From positions 34,503,738-34,567,737 of the forward strand of contig NC_049979.1 of NCBI RefSeq assembly GCF_000003815.2: a stretch of 64,000 nucleotides of DNA, read 5' to 3'. Within the stretch, counting starts at the first letter, position 1; each line of letters opens with the position of its first letter. Under the pieces are notes generated by a model. That model was given only the letters and a program-made list of their open reading frames with translations. It ran no database searches and was not told where the DNA came from. A program made the translations under genes and the position numbers. Positions 24,291-36,300 of this stretch are shown in pieces. This DNA is from Branchiostoma floridae. Its lineage: Eukaryota > Chordata > Leptocardii > Amphioxiformes > Branchiostomatidae.

Positions 24291-24469
24291 TATTCCACCA
24301 AGGAGATTCTACTCTAAGAAGGGGGGCTGGAAGTAACGTTATATTGTTTATAAGAACGGTTTCCTTTTAATTCCATGACTCTTAGAATATAGAATATTTT
24401 TATTATGAAGCAAATGTTTTCTATCATTCCTTTCATGTCGTACAATGGAGGACGAATATCATTGCGCAT

Positions 24470-24627
24470 TATTTTCCACCCCCATTCCGTGATTTCTATC
24501 AGTCCAATTATAACCTTTGACCTTCAAGGAAGTTTCCCGCGCTTTTCCGTGTCGCTTGGCTGGATTGTCTGCAGTCACACAGCCAGCTTTATTCGCGGAC
24601 AACAGAAGCAAGAACTGTAACTTAAGG
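24470..24627 (+). promoter_or_regulatory. Promoter block and non-coding exon 1 of KLHL C
   Basis: Aligns with the blocks of A and B: CATTCCGTGATTTCTATCAG, TAACCTTTGACCT (24511-24523), GTTTCCCGCGCTTTTCCGTG, and the donor CTTAAGG|GTAAGAATAAACTG after 24627. The intron runs to the acceptor TTGCATTGCAG just before the start at 26271. Confidence 0.65.
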
Positions 24628-25648
24628 GTAAGAATAAACTGTCGTTGCTACTAGTGACTCTAGAACTGCTTTATCAATATTCAGAGAGCCTATCTTGAAA
24701 CTGAGAAGGAAGAGAGATCACTGAATTAATCAGTGAATGGTGCCGATTTTCTGTCAAGCAAATTTGGCCCGGGAAGACCATCTGGTTCTTGTTACATAAT
24801 CATACATAATTTCTGTCAATTTCTGTGGGACTTGACGGTTCCAATGAGTGGAGCTGTTCCTATTTGCGCAGGAAAAAGGGGAAGGGGGAGGGCTAACAAC
24901 CCCTCCGTGTAAAAAAAATACCCTTCATCAGAAACAAGGAAAGTTGCATCCATGATTCATGATATGGGAGTTTTGGGTCATAAACTGGAGAAAATGTAAT
25001 TTCTGTTTGAAATATATCAAGGACGTTATATGATTCTTTTCGATGAATTATGTCTGTATTATACAGTATGCTATATCTTGAACAAATATACCTATAAATT
25101 ATTCATATTTTATTTCATATGCGAGTGTTTGTTCCTAAATTATGGTAATAGTTTCTACTGCCCAGCATTGTATTGATTAGGGCTGGGTACCGATACAGAA
25201 AATTCAGGTCCAGGTACGATCCAGGTCCATGGACCTGAACCTGGACCTATCTATCTGTGAAAACTTGTGAATTGTCGATACACAAAACAATGGTCCATTT
25301 CGCAACAAGGGATTCTGTTTGGTGGAGTATCCGACGTCCATTTGCGTTCTAAAATCCTATCTTCATGTAAAGAACACTAACTGCCTCTGTTTTAGACCAA
25401 GTTTATCTGCAGAAACTTGATAAAAATGACTATCAACTCTCCTCTTCTTCGCTCTTATTATTTTCGCGGGACAGTAAGCCCCAACCACATGAATGCCTAC
25501 CAATATAATCTATTCATTTTCCAATCGGTCCAACATCCGGTCCACTGATTTTTTTCAGGTCCGGTTTTTCTGGACCGGTCCAACAAGAAAAACCCCTAGT
25601 ATTGATAATTAATCGCTTTAGGTTTAGTGGAGATTTTGTGTAGCAATA

Positions 25649-25832
25649 AGCCCTTTCACAGAGGTTACCACACACGTGCGGATGAGAGGAATTCTGGGTA
25701 ATATGTCAAAGTTGAAGAACCTCAGACATAAGCAGTCTTGTCTCTACCATTGTTTCGATTTGTGTAACAAAGTCCGGAACGTAACGACGCCTGAAAAATG
25801 CGTGCGTGCGTGGTAACCTCTGTGAAAGGGCC
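25649..25832. mobile_element. MITE, TIR AGCCCTTTCACAGAGGTTACC
   Basis: The left end CCCTTTCACAGAGGTTACCA matches the inverse of the right end TGGTAACCTCTGTGAAAGGG. About 184 bp, in intron 1 of KLHL C. Confidence 0.7.
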
Positions 25833-25924
25833 TGATTAAATCTGTCTGCAGAGGAGGGGCCAGTTACAGCACTGGGCTGGACAGCAGACTAGTGTAGCAA
25901 TTGTCATGATGAACTGCATAGGGG

Positions 25925-26181
25925 TAACCTGGTATCCAGCCTACCATGGATTGGCCAGGCTCCCTTCGGGGCAGGAGAATCTTTCTGCCGTCAGGGCAAT
26001 CTTTCGTACCCACAGTCTGAGCAGAAGTAGAATTAAACTCCCACTGGGCAAACTCCTACTGCATGAAAATCCAACTGCGTGTGAACGAATACCCTGGTGG
26101 TAGAAAGCTGCATCTGGCCCGTAGAGCTGAGCCTACACTATTTACGGCAGCCAAGCCACAAATAGAGTGGATACCAGGTTA
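25925..26181. mobile_element. MITE, TIR TAACCTGGTATCCA
   Basis: TAACCTGGTATCCA on the left and TGGATACCAGGTTA on the right, 257 bp, just upstream of the coding exon of KLHL C. No ORF of note. Confidence 0.65.
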
Positions 26182-26270
26182 GCATGTGCTCGGATTGATC
26201 TATCTATGTGAGGCAATCTTGTGTCTAGAAATACAACTGATCAAGGGTTTTTGCATTGCAGACTTAGGCA

Positions 26271-27986
26271 ATGATGGCAGCAGCACAGAGGTCACAGGCG
26301 CCACTTGACTTCTGCCATGATGCGCACTCAACTGCCCTCTTGCAGGGTTTGCAGGAACTGCGATCGGAAAGCCTGCTTGTAGATGTCATCCTTTGTGTCT
26401 CGGGGAAAGAGATCCCGTGCCACAGAAATGTACTCTCAGCTTGCAGCGGATATTTTCGGGCGATGTTCTGCAATGGACACCGTGAGAGCAAGGAGCATAA
26501 GGTCACCATTCACGAGGCCAGCGCCAGTGCTTTGCAGCTGCTTGTCGACTACGCCTACACGTCAAAGGTAACCATAACAGAGGACAATGCTGTAGAACTG
26601 ATGGAAGGGGCCAGCTTCTTCCAGGTTCCACCAGTGAGGGATGCATGCACAAAGTTCCTAACAGACAGTCTATGTGACAATAACTGTATGAAGATGGTTA
26701 ACTTGGGCGGCATGCTAAACCCCCACCTAGAAGCAGAAGCATTGTCATATGCAATGAAAGAGTTTGCAGTAGCCTGCAAAACACCTGAGTTCCTTCGGTT
26801 GACAAAGGGCCAGCTCATCAAGCTCATCTCATCAGATGACCTGAATGCTCCAGAAGAGACAGTGTACACGGCAGTGCTGAAATGGATCAACCACGACACC
26901 AGGAAGAGGAAGAAGGAGATGAGAGAGCTGATGGAACTGGTCAGGTTCCCCTACATGGACAGGATGTACTTCATGGAAAATGTTGAGTCGGACAAGGTCA
27001 TGCGCAAGTGCTGTCCGGATGTTGTTACAGAAACATTAAGGAATTATGCGTTCCCTGGAGAAGTCCAATCACCTCGCACCCGTCCCCGACATGCCAGCGG
27101 TCTGAGGGAGGCAGTAGTGATCATTGGAGGAAATGACAAAGTAGTACATACAAATCCTTTCGACTTGGTTTACAACAATGCCATCACCATGACTTACTCC
27201 TCTACACCATCAAGTGAAAGTTGGATTTCTATGACCACAATGAGGAACAACGACGATGATCATGGATATGCTGTTGCTGTTTTGGGCACAAGTGACATTA
27301 TTGTGTCTGGTGGAATTGAGTGCCCAGACGTTTGGCTGTATCAGACAAGACTTGACTCCTGGTCTAAACTTCCCCCAATGCACACAGTACGGCCCTATTG
27401 CAAGCTGGCAGTGGTGCGAGGAAAAGTATATGCAATTGGTGGAAGAATCAACCACTCACCTCGATGTGTAACAGCAGATGTTGAAGTCTACGACCAAAGC
27501 CTGAACAAGTGGACTGAAGGTGTTCCACTACCACAGCCAAGATACTTACATGCAGTTGCAGTATTAGATGGTGGCATATACGTGATGGGTGGATATGATG
27601 CTGAGGGCTATACGACATCTACGGTATACCGCTTTACCCCAGGAGACTCTCAGTGGTATTCAGTAAGCAACATGCCTGAGGCAGCTTCATTTATCACTGC
27701 TTCAGTTCTCAATGGTAGCATCTATGTTGCTGGGCTTCACTCAAACGTGCTGTGTTACAGGCCTCAGGACGACTTGTGGACTGTTGTAGCCCACCATGAT
27801 ACTGGATGGAGATGTGGTATGACTGTCTTTGGTGGGAAGATCTACTTCTATGGAGGCCGTGACACCAATAACAAGGGAACAACAAAGATTTTCCAACTCA
27901 ATCAAGAAGACAAGTCACTTAAGCAGGTGGGGACCATGCCCAAGCGTCTGTTTGACCATGTATGTGTTACTATATTGAAGGGTTGA
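26271..27986 (+). CDS. BTB-BACK-Kelch protein, KLHL24-like, paralogue C
   Basis: A 571-residue single-exon CDS arranged like A and B. BTB has SGKEIPCHRNVLSACSGYF and MFCNGHRES, BACK has KLISSDDLNAPEETVYTAVL, and the Kelch repeats include IIGGND, IVSGGIE, VYAIGGR, IYVMGGYD and IYFYGGRD. It shares the N-terminal QAP residues with B but resembles A at several Kelch positions (for example DVWLYQTRLDSWS), so the branching order, or conversion between copies, needs a tree. The same 5' acceptor and first-exon block are present. Expected to be a Cul3-ligase substrate adaptor; substrate unknown. Confidence 0.92.
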   Translation: MMAAAQRSQAPLDFCHDAHSTALLQGLQELRSESLLVDVILCVSGKEIPCHRNVLSACSGYFRAMFCNGHRESKEHKVTIHEASASALQLLVDYAYTSKVTITEDNAVELMEGASFFQVPPVRDACTKFLTDSLCDNNCMKMVNLGGMLNPHLEAEALSYAMKEFAVACKTPEFLRLTKGQLIKLISSDDLNAPEETVYTAVLKWINHDTRKRKKEMRELMELVRFPYMDRMYFMENVESDKVMRKCCPDVVTETLRNYAFPGEVQSPRTRPRHASGLREAVVIIGGNDKVVHTNPFDLVYNNAITMTYSSTPSSESWISMTTMRNNDDDHGYAVAVLGTSDIIVSGGIECPDVWLYQTRLDSWSKLPPMHTVRPYCKLAVVRGKVYAIGGRINHSPRCVTADVEVYDQSLNKWTEGVPLPQPRYLHAVAVLDGGIYVMGGYDAEGYTTSTVYRFTPGDSQWYSVSNMPEAASFITASVLNGSIYVAGLHSNVLCYRPQDDLWTVVAHHDTGWRCGMTVFGGKIYFYGGRDTNNKGTTKIFQLNQEDKSLKQVGTMPKRLFDHVCVTILKG

Positions 27987-29820
27987 ACTTGTGTTGCAAC
28001 AGATAACCTTGTTGTACTTCACAAGAGCTCACCTGTTCAACTCATACCATACTAGTAAAAAGGTGACAAGCAGAGGGGACCAATGTTCTGTCAATGCAAA
28101 ATGTAAAATGTTAAGCTTACCACTAGATGATGTTGTTAAAAACTGAAATTGACCCCTATTCGATTTCAAACTTGTTGGTCAAAAACAGCATTTGATGGAT
28201 GCAACAGTCTTTTTCAGACATACTTGTAAGTAAGTTTTGAAGTGAAATGTATTAGAGTGTGGTAGTTGACAATTACAATTGCTATTTGACAGCATGTTCA
28301 AAGTGTTTTCATTTAAATCATGTAGAGAAATGTAAACAAAAGTTACTGTGCTCAATGAAATTTCCAGTCTGCTATTAAGCCTGAGTTAGGTTTTTGCCAT
28401 AGACTAGTCAATATTGACTAACATATATACCGGTGAACTCCAGTCCTTTTGGTATATCATAGACGTTTGTTCCCCAAAATACCCAACTGTCGCTAAGATA
28501 CAATTGTGGAATATTCTGCACTATAGAACAGTCCTGTCTTGCTTTAGACTTTGTTTGGTTTGAATATATGAATAAGTAACTTTTTTTTTTCAATCAGGTC
28601 TGCAATCATGGTAAGTTTTCTAGACCATATGGTGCATTGCAGTATTATATATAAATTCATGTTAGTTGTACAAGTAGTGTATTGTAGTTAACTATTGATA
28701 AGTGCTTTTACAATACTTGCATGGACACTTGTCTACGACTTTAAGTATTAAAAAGTATACATAGAGACAGGCTTGGAGTATCACAGCTTTTTATGATAAC
28801 ACAAGTGGTACTTTTCTTACACTCTAATTATGTTGTCAGTACGAGTAATGTTACTGTTGATAAAAGTTCTGTTTTATAATAAGAAAACATATCTGCTGTG
28901 TGTTTTTATCACATCATACAACAAGGGTTAGACAGCTCCATACTTTTGCCAAAAACAATATCATTGGCAAATATGAAAATCAACTCATTTGTAATTTGCA
29001 TGATATATATTGCAAATATGAAATTCCATCATTGGCCGTTCTTGCCGCCTTTCCTCATTAGTTATGCAAATAAGACATTAGCATAATCCATATGAATTCA
29101 TTATCTCTTTCCAAACTAAATATGTTGCAAATGTCAAAGTTGTATCAGTAGAAATAGCATTTCCTCATTGTGCAAATGATGTTCAAATATAATGAGGAAA
29201 ATTTCATTGTACTCTATATCAGGAAGTTCAAACACATGCTATGTGTAATCTGGAAAGAGGCAATAATTGATAGATGTCAATCATGCAAATGATAATTTGG
29301 ATAATTAATGAGGAAATGCAGTTAAATCGTTTAAAAAACATTAAACGATTGGGATTAAGAGTACTTTTTTTCCAAAAGCAGATTATGTTTAACATTTTCA
29401 GACAGATATTATGCAAATAAGGTCATAGTATGGATATTATGCAAATAAGGGAACAATATGCATAATTATTCAGCAATTACCCAACTTCTGATTTGTAAGG
29501 TTGGGCAAGAGTTCAACAGCTGTATATTATGCAAATGAGGCCTTAATTGCATCAATGATGAAATGTCATAGTACATTTATAGTACAACTACATGTACCTT
29601 TCAAAAGACACATCCATTGAAAAAAATGAAATTACTATCTAAAAATATGATGACATCACCATATATAAGTTATATCTTGGAGTAAAAAAAGTTTCATCAA
29701 AGTTGGGGTATAAAGACATACATGTATATGGCTTTTATTTGTTCAGCATAAAGGCACTATGAGATGATGGAGACTTGCACATGTGAGAAATGAGGTCTGG
29801 GTGTGACTGGGTACCATGAC
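27987..29820 (+). other. Intergenic, AT-rich repeats, no gene seen
   Basis: The first ~170 bases are 3' UTR sequence shared with KLHL A and B. The rest is AT-rich with many TATGCAAAT motifs, and includes a copy (about 29410-29600) of the repeat at 23530-23830. Confidence 0.45.
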
Positions 29821-29828
29821 CGCTGGGG

Positions 29829-29878
29829 CCAAATTTGGCAACCCTGTCCCCATGTGCAAGGACTTGACCCAAATAAGG
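29829..29878 (+). promoter_or_regulatory. Two perfect CArG boxes upstream of cofilin
   Basis: CCAAATTTGG at 29829-29838 and CCAAATAAGG at 29869-29878 both fit the SRF consensus CC(A/T)6GG exactly. They are spaced 40 bases start to start, about 460-500 bases before the cofilin ATG. SRF/MRTF control of actin-cytoskeleton genes is well known in animals. Function here is inferred. Confidence 0.55.
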
Positions 29879-29889
29879 AAATGACATCA

Positions 29890-30160
29890 TTGCTGCTCTC
29901 TGATTGGCACGCTTTCAACTACCATCAACGGTTCACGCCCGCATCAGTTTGTTCAAGAAATTAGTTCTGCAGTTCTGTCTTTCAAAGTAAATACAAATAA
30001 CCAACCTCACAGTCATTGTTTACGAGTAACAGAAACGCTCAAAACAAATTTAACCCACGGACTATTTTCTGTACGAATGAATCGGATAGCCTTTGTCTGG
30101 CGCGCTGCGATTGGATGAGCTGTACCTTCCCCGGCTTTCCTGGAATCGTGCGTGACCAAT
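29890..30160 (+). promoter_or_regulatory. CCAAT-box-containing cofilin proximal promoter
   Basis: ATTGG (inverse CCAAT) occurs in CTGATTGGC near 29901 and GATTGGATG near 30112, and CCAAT occurs in GACCAATGGC near 30155. The region is GC-richer than its surroundings. No convincing TATA box is seen. Confidence 0.4.
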
Positions 30161-30333
30161 GGCAGCCGCCGTTAGTGTTATTGACAGTGGAAGCCTACAC
30201 GCCTCTCCCTGCGGTGCGGGTTTCCTGGTACCTTCCACCCTCCGCCTCCTGACGATAGGACCGAAGCCGGGAAAGCTTTCTTGTTTCAGCCTCAACCTTT
30301 TAATTCTGACACGTTTTCTCTCACCGAAACGAA

Positions 30334-33300
30334 ATGGTAAGTATCTTTCGACTTTTACCTCTCATTGCTCTGATTTCACTGATAATTACGTCAGCATTTG
30401 TCAGATGAAACGAGCGATGGAAACTGACGGGAATGTAATAGTTGGAGGCCGCCATTTTGCATTTCATCGAATAAAAAAAAACGAGACGGCATATGACGTC
30501 CTAGCCCTAGTCTGTCAACGGTTTGCGGATAAATTTGGAACGGTTTCCGATTACATTAGAAGGTCATCACGTCCGACATGTAGTCTTTTGCATATCATTA
30601 ACCGTGGGGTAAAGAAAATTGCTTATGAAAGGTTCAAGGACCGTTATGATTTCGTGAATATCTGCACTGGTCTAAACTGTACGCGGTACATATATACCGC
30701 ATGAGTTGCACTGCCTTGTACTGCCCTAAAAAGGATTTCCTTTGCCACCAAATAATCTGACAGAAATATATGTGCGCTCAGTTGTATTGTCTATTATTTA
30801 AGGTTCCACACACGACTGTATTTGTGATGTAATATGTTTAACACAAAAGTATAGATTTGTAAAAGAGGTAGGGATGCCGGTTGCACGGGCTATCTCTTGC
30901 GACCCCCCTCCCCTACCCGCATGCCGCCACATGATGCCATAGACTTGAATATTTGGGCTATGTCGCCGGCCCTGCCTTGTATGGGACAGAGTTCGCCCTT
31001 AGCAAAAGAAGGAAACCACGTCACTACTCTTTATAAAACCCCTACCACTTCTCTTTATTTTGAGCGGTGCACCAAATGTATGTGATAACTTGCAAGTTCA
31101 GGGTCGAGTGTGTCATGTGCGTTTGCTTCCGGACGAGGTTATTTAAAGCGCCATTATGTAACATTAGGACCTAGTAGAATAATACTAGAAAGTATATTTT
31201 TCCTGTCATTTCTGTACTGTAAATAATAAGTTGCATTAATCTTATAGCATTGCATAACAATATTCAGTGTGGGGAACTGCAACATATTATATTTGCACCA
31301 TAAATTGAAGCTTTGCTTGAGAGGCCTTCAAGTTCAAATCTGCGCTGTTATTTGCAGCATATTAGAAGGTGTACTTTATAGCATATATTTTACTTGAATG
31401 TGCAAAGTACATTGCCTATTTTGGAATTAGAAGACGAATCAATTCCCCAACATGTATATGTATATTTGGTATGGGCCTACAAGCCCTGCATACATATTGG
31501 GGGTGGGAGGGGGATCTATGTACTTATCAGAAAGGCAGTGGCTACACGTGTTACTTGCATTAAATTTGACAGCTGGCTTGGATTTTCCTTGAATTTAGAT
31601 GCCAGTTATTGTATATGTAGAATGCACTGTTAGTTTGTGCGGTTTGGCTACTACATAGTTAGATTGGCTTTTTACACTCTACCTGTATGTAAACTAGAAG
31701 GATTATACTGATACAGGGGCAAAATTTGCCAATATTTCTTTTTTTTTATGTACGTGTCACTAGTACCGTTGTGATTGATCAAATATCAAGGTGAAAGATC
31801 AACTGGTTATAACAATTATGTAACGTGTTTGCCAAAATGTACGGCAAATTAACCATGTTCATGATAAGTGCAAGTATCAAGAATATTGATTGAAAATGGT
31901 ATTAATCAATCAATATTTTTGATACTGGCACTTATCATCAACGTGGTTAATTTGCCATACATTTTGTTACAGCTTTTCCCTCTTTTGAGTCAGGAAGCCA
32001 AATACTGTAAATGAAGTTCGCCGGGACGAGAAAAGGACTTTTCGCAGTGGTTTTAAGTTCGCGGTAGCACTATGCACTGTAGTCTCTTACAATTACTCTC
32101 TCAGCCATGAAAAAATGTTTGTGGTGGTTTTAAGTTCGCGGTGAAGCGAACAGTACTTTGCTGTGCATCAGTTTGATGCTTGCATTGTGCATGCCAACTT
32201 TCCTCAATAATAATAATAATAATTTTATATTGAACGTTGTGACGAAACTATTACATCAGAACAAGAGCCAACACACTTCCCTCTGATGTAATTCTTTATT
32301 TCAATTTCAAGGTACCACGGTTAAATGGAGGGGGCCCTATGCTGTGAATATGGTCCCTTTGCTGTGTTTCAATGAGCATGGTTAGGGGCTTTCTGAAGTT
32401 TTGTAGCAAATGTAAAAAATAGGCTTTACTTTTTTTTAATTTGGCTCTCAAAATGCAAGCGACTGAGTTTTCTAGGGTTATAAATTTACAAATTCTTAGG
32501 GGCAGGAAGTTTTCAGACCCCTCTATACTGTAAATGCAGAAATGTTCGCGGTGGTTTTATGTTAGCGGTTTTCAAATTGCCAATTCGCCTCTAACATAAA
32601 ACCACCACGAACATTTTTCCATGGCAGTAACTAGACTACAGTGCATGGTGCTACCATGAACCGTCCTTTTTCCCGCTACCGTGAAATTAAAGCCCGGTGA
32701 ACTTAAATGCATTTACAGTAATGCTCATGCCTGCACTGATAGCCTCATGGCCAACCCATGTGAAAAAAATGGGGGTATTAAATGGAACGCAATTGTCTTG
32801 TTCACGGCCTTCGAAATATATTCAAACACAGCCTGATACTGAAATAAGCCATACAAATACCCTCTGGATCTCCTGATTCGCTAAAACAGATATCAGAATT
32901 GCTGTTCCTTTACAGTTTCAGAATTTCCTAATGAGAAATTTCCTTTGCTACTCGGTTTAATTAAAGAAGATGGACAGTTTGTGTGGTGAGAGTAAACAGA
33001 TGCACATTTACCACCCTTGGTCCTTCCAAACAAGTAATCGTTGACAGTGTTTGTATGGGCTATGTTGTAGTAGAGCCAGCATGGATTTGATCATGTCTTT
33101 TTTAACCTCCTTGGTTTGATGAAAGTTATAACTGATGTCAGTATGGGTGATGTTGACCCTGTCCAATAGTCTGACAATTCAGCCACCTTCAGCTTTGGCC
33201 AGTTTACCAATTTGCGAGTTTGCGGACTGTAGAAGGCTGGATACCAGGCTACCCATGACTTTAAAGGTCACAACAGGACAGGTCATTTAACGAGTACAAA

Positions 33301-36300
33301 TATCGTAATGAGAAGCCGTATAGTGTTTGTCATCTCCCAAGATGTAGATGAGGACCAAAGTGTGAAGGAATTTCTCAGTTTGCTGCTTGCTGGAGGATTA
33401 CACAGTCACTGAGTGCTTCTGCTGCATGACTCATGGTCGTGACATGTTTGCCTCAATGAAAGGCTACAGAAGAATTCTAATTATACTAATAGAGTCAATG
33501 TGTTATTGTTAACCCATTTGAGCCATGCAGGTTAAACAGATACATTATGCAGGTTGTAATAAATATTATGTGGTAAATATTATGTACATTTGAGGTCATT
33601 ATAATGTTTAAATGGGACATTAGGATGCATTACTGCAAACTTTAAAAGGATAGGTTCTAATTTCACTACTGTTCATTGACTATGCAAATAAAGTGTGATG
33701 AACATTACATGCATCCATTGTCACTGTATCAATACACAGATAGACCAAATACAATACCTCCCCATGAAATAGTAGCCTGTTCCATTGACCCCGTGACCTG
33801 GACTGTCATGATAAATTCTACTACATGTACCTCTAAATTGTACTTGCTGCAAACTAGTTAAGTAAGTCTTTATAGTCTTACCTTTTTGGTCATCTTTCTG
33901 CAACTTCCTGCCACACTACTGACAGTGTATCCACGTAACTGAAAGCAAAGACTTCGTACACGGAAATGCTTTCTTGTGTCATGTTAAAGACTGTACACTG
34001 AATTGATACATGTATTTAAGATGCTCTTTGTTCCTTGCTAATGTTTGCTACCATGTTGTCCCACTGTAGGCCTCAGGAGTGTCAGTTGCTGCTGAAGTGG
34101 TTACAGCGCTGCAAGATTTGAAAATTCGCCACAAATACAAGTATGTCATCTACCACATAGCAGGAGGGGAGGTGCGAAACCAGGCACTAGATAGTATGTC
34201 ATCAGACGACAAGAACAATGTAAGTTTCCTATAGCTTCCGATATTGTGTATGCAAATAGTAGCCAGTTGGATACCATGAGGTTCAAGTAATGAGCAACAT
34301 TCATTAGCAACAGAATATAGCTTGGGTATCTTCCACCATATTAATCGCTGACTCAGTCTTTTCATGTGCAAATACATGGTTAGCCAGCAAAAAGATGAGC
34401 CAGCGGTTACTACAGAGGATGGTACCCAGGCTAAACAGAGTAAGCTAAGAACCTACTCTTTGTGTATGAAGACAATGGAATATTTTTCACACTTAACATA
34501 TGTTAACCCCAGAAAAGTTCCTATGGCTATGGATGATATTATGATACCATGAAAATAAGAGCACATAAGGTATGAATTACTTGTATGATAATCACGACTA
34601 TCCAGTTAATACAGCTCCATGTATGTACTGGTAGTTTTCGTAAGCTTATTTGGAGGACTGTGTGTGTGTGATTTGTCATTTTTTAGGGGAAGCCACCTTT
34701 CTTAGGAATATCACTTGAACCACTTTCCACTTGACTATCACTGAGCCGCAGCGACTGTACTAAGTTGGATTTTTGTGACCCTTGATTCACAACTGGAACA
34801 TGATGCATTATGTGAATATATGATTCAAAAGACAACAAACAAATGATGTGTAAAAAAATTCTTCTCTTTATTCAAAGTTTGTGGTGCTATCTGTCAGATC
34901 TCTGGTTGCTCAGCTTAGCCTCCAGTGAAAAGGAGATGTTGGAAGATAGTACTCTTTACCTTCAGTATAACTTGTGCTGTTGTGCTGGACTCAGTGAATT
35001 GCCATTCATGATGACCTTGATCTTCCTTTTTGTCAGGAGTACAACACGGAATATCAAAAGCAGCGTCATCAGGGCTTTGTGGACGAGCTGAAGGGAGGGG
35101 AGGATGCTAACACGTGTCGCTATGCTGTCTACGATTTTTCTATTTTGGATCAAAAAGAAGGAGACACAGCAGCGAGGAAGACCAATAAGATCCTCTTTAT
35201 TGTCTGGTACGTTATCTCTCATCTTCTTTCTGTACATTGTGATCATAGTAGGGATGGTATCAGGGCTCTAGCCAGCTCGAAAACCGTGAAAATTAAGTTA
35301 GAAAGACGGAAATGAGACCTTGAAAAACAGGTTTTTAATGAGATTATCGTATGCGAAAGGGCGCCGACACACATTGTCAACAATCATAACAATAGCAAGA
35401 CAAACAGTGTGTGGCTTTTACAGCCGTGGACAGCGTCCCCAAGCCGCCTGTAGCTTCCACCAAGAATTTTTGTCCGTCAAGGTTGACGGATTGATTTAAA
35501 AGATTTTTCTGTCACATGCAGCAATTCCGTCAATTGACGGAAAAACGGACGCTGGCTAGAGCTCTGGATGGTATGTTGTTTTCTCTAAGACTCATCCCTC
35601 CAACCTGCGATGGAAATTAGCTTGTTGGGACGGACTATAATTTCCTCCTATCCTTAAAAAAGTGTCAGCTTTATCAGTTTATGACATGAAATTTATGAAA
35701 GTGTTTTTAAGAAATTTATCATGAGCTCCCAAACAATTAGTGGGACAGAGGGAAAGTTTTAAGCTTGAGACAGCCCTGGAGTTGTTATAGTCCAAGAAGA
35801 TGACATCTGATGCAAAGTGGAACTGTAGTTTCCAGCACAAAAATTGGCTGCCTGTCCATATCCCATCTTTGTCATGGAATAAGCAATCCACTGCTTCAAA
35901 AACATCACATTAGGCCATGTTGACTTGATTACATGGATGATGTCCTCTGGGAACCCAAAACGGATAGGAGCATGAAAATAAAAAGTTTGACAAAACAATT
36001 TACCTTCATTATGAAATCTAACTGGCCAAGAAGGTGGAACAAATGTGAACACACAGAATATAGTATTTACCAAACAACAGATTCTGCATTTTTGTTTCTG
36101 ACACCTTCTTTGACCTTGGAATATTCTATGACATTAGTATACCAGGGCTCAAAATACCACAGGTATTTTCCGATATTTTTTAATTTTTTTTTTGTCATCC
36201 ATATTTGCTTCATTTGAATCTACTTTGTACGATTTACAATTACAGTATGGTTGTTTATCAGGTAATTAACCCAAACTATGCTATGTTCTTCTTGTGTCCA

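Noticed and set aside
23540-29600. Many ATGCAAAT octamers considered as regulatory POU sites
   Set aside because: They sit in copies of the same AT-rich dispersed repeat, so their number reflects repeat content.
30159-30704. 181-residue open frame across the cofilin first exon and intron
   Set aside because: It runs through a confident splice donor (ATG|GTAAGT) and shows no recognisable domain.
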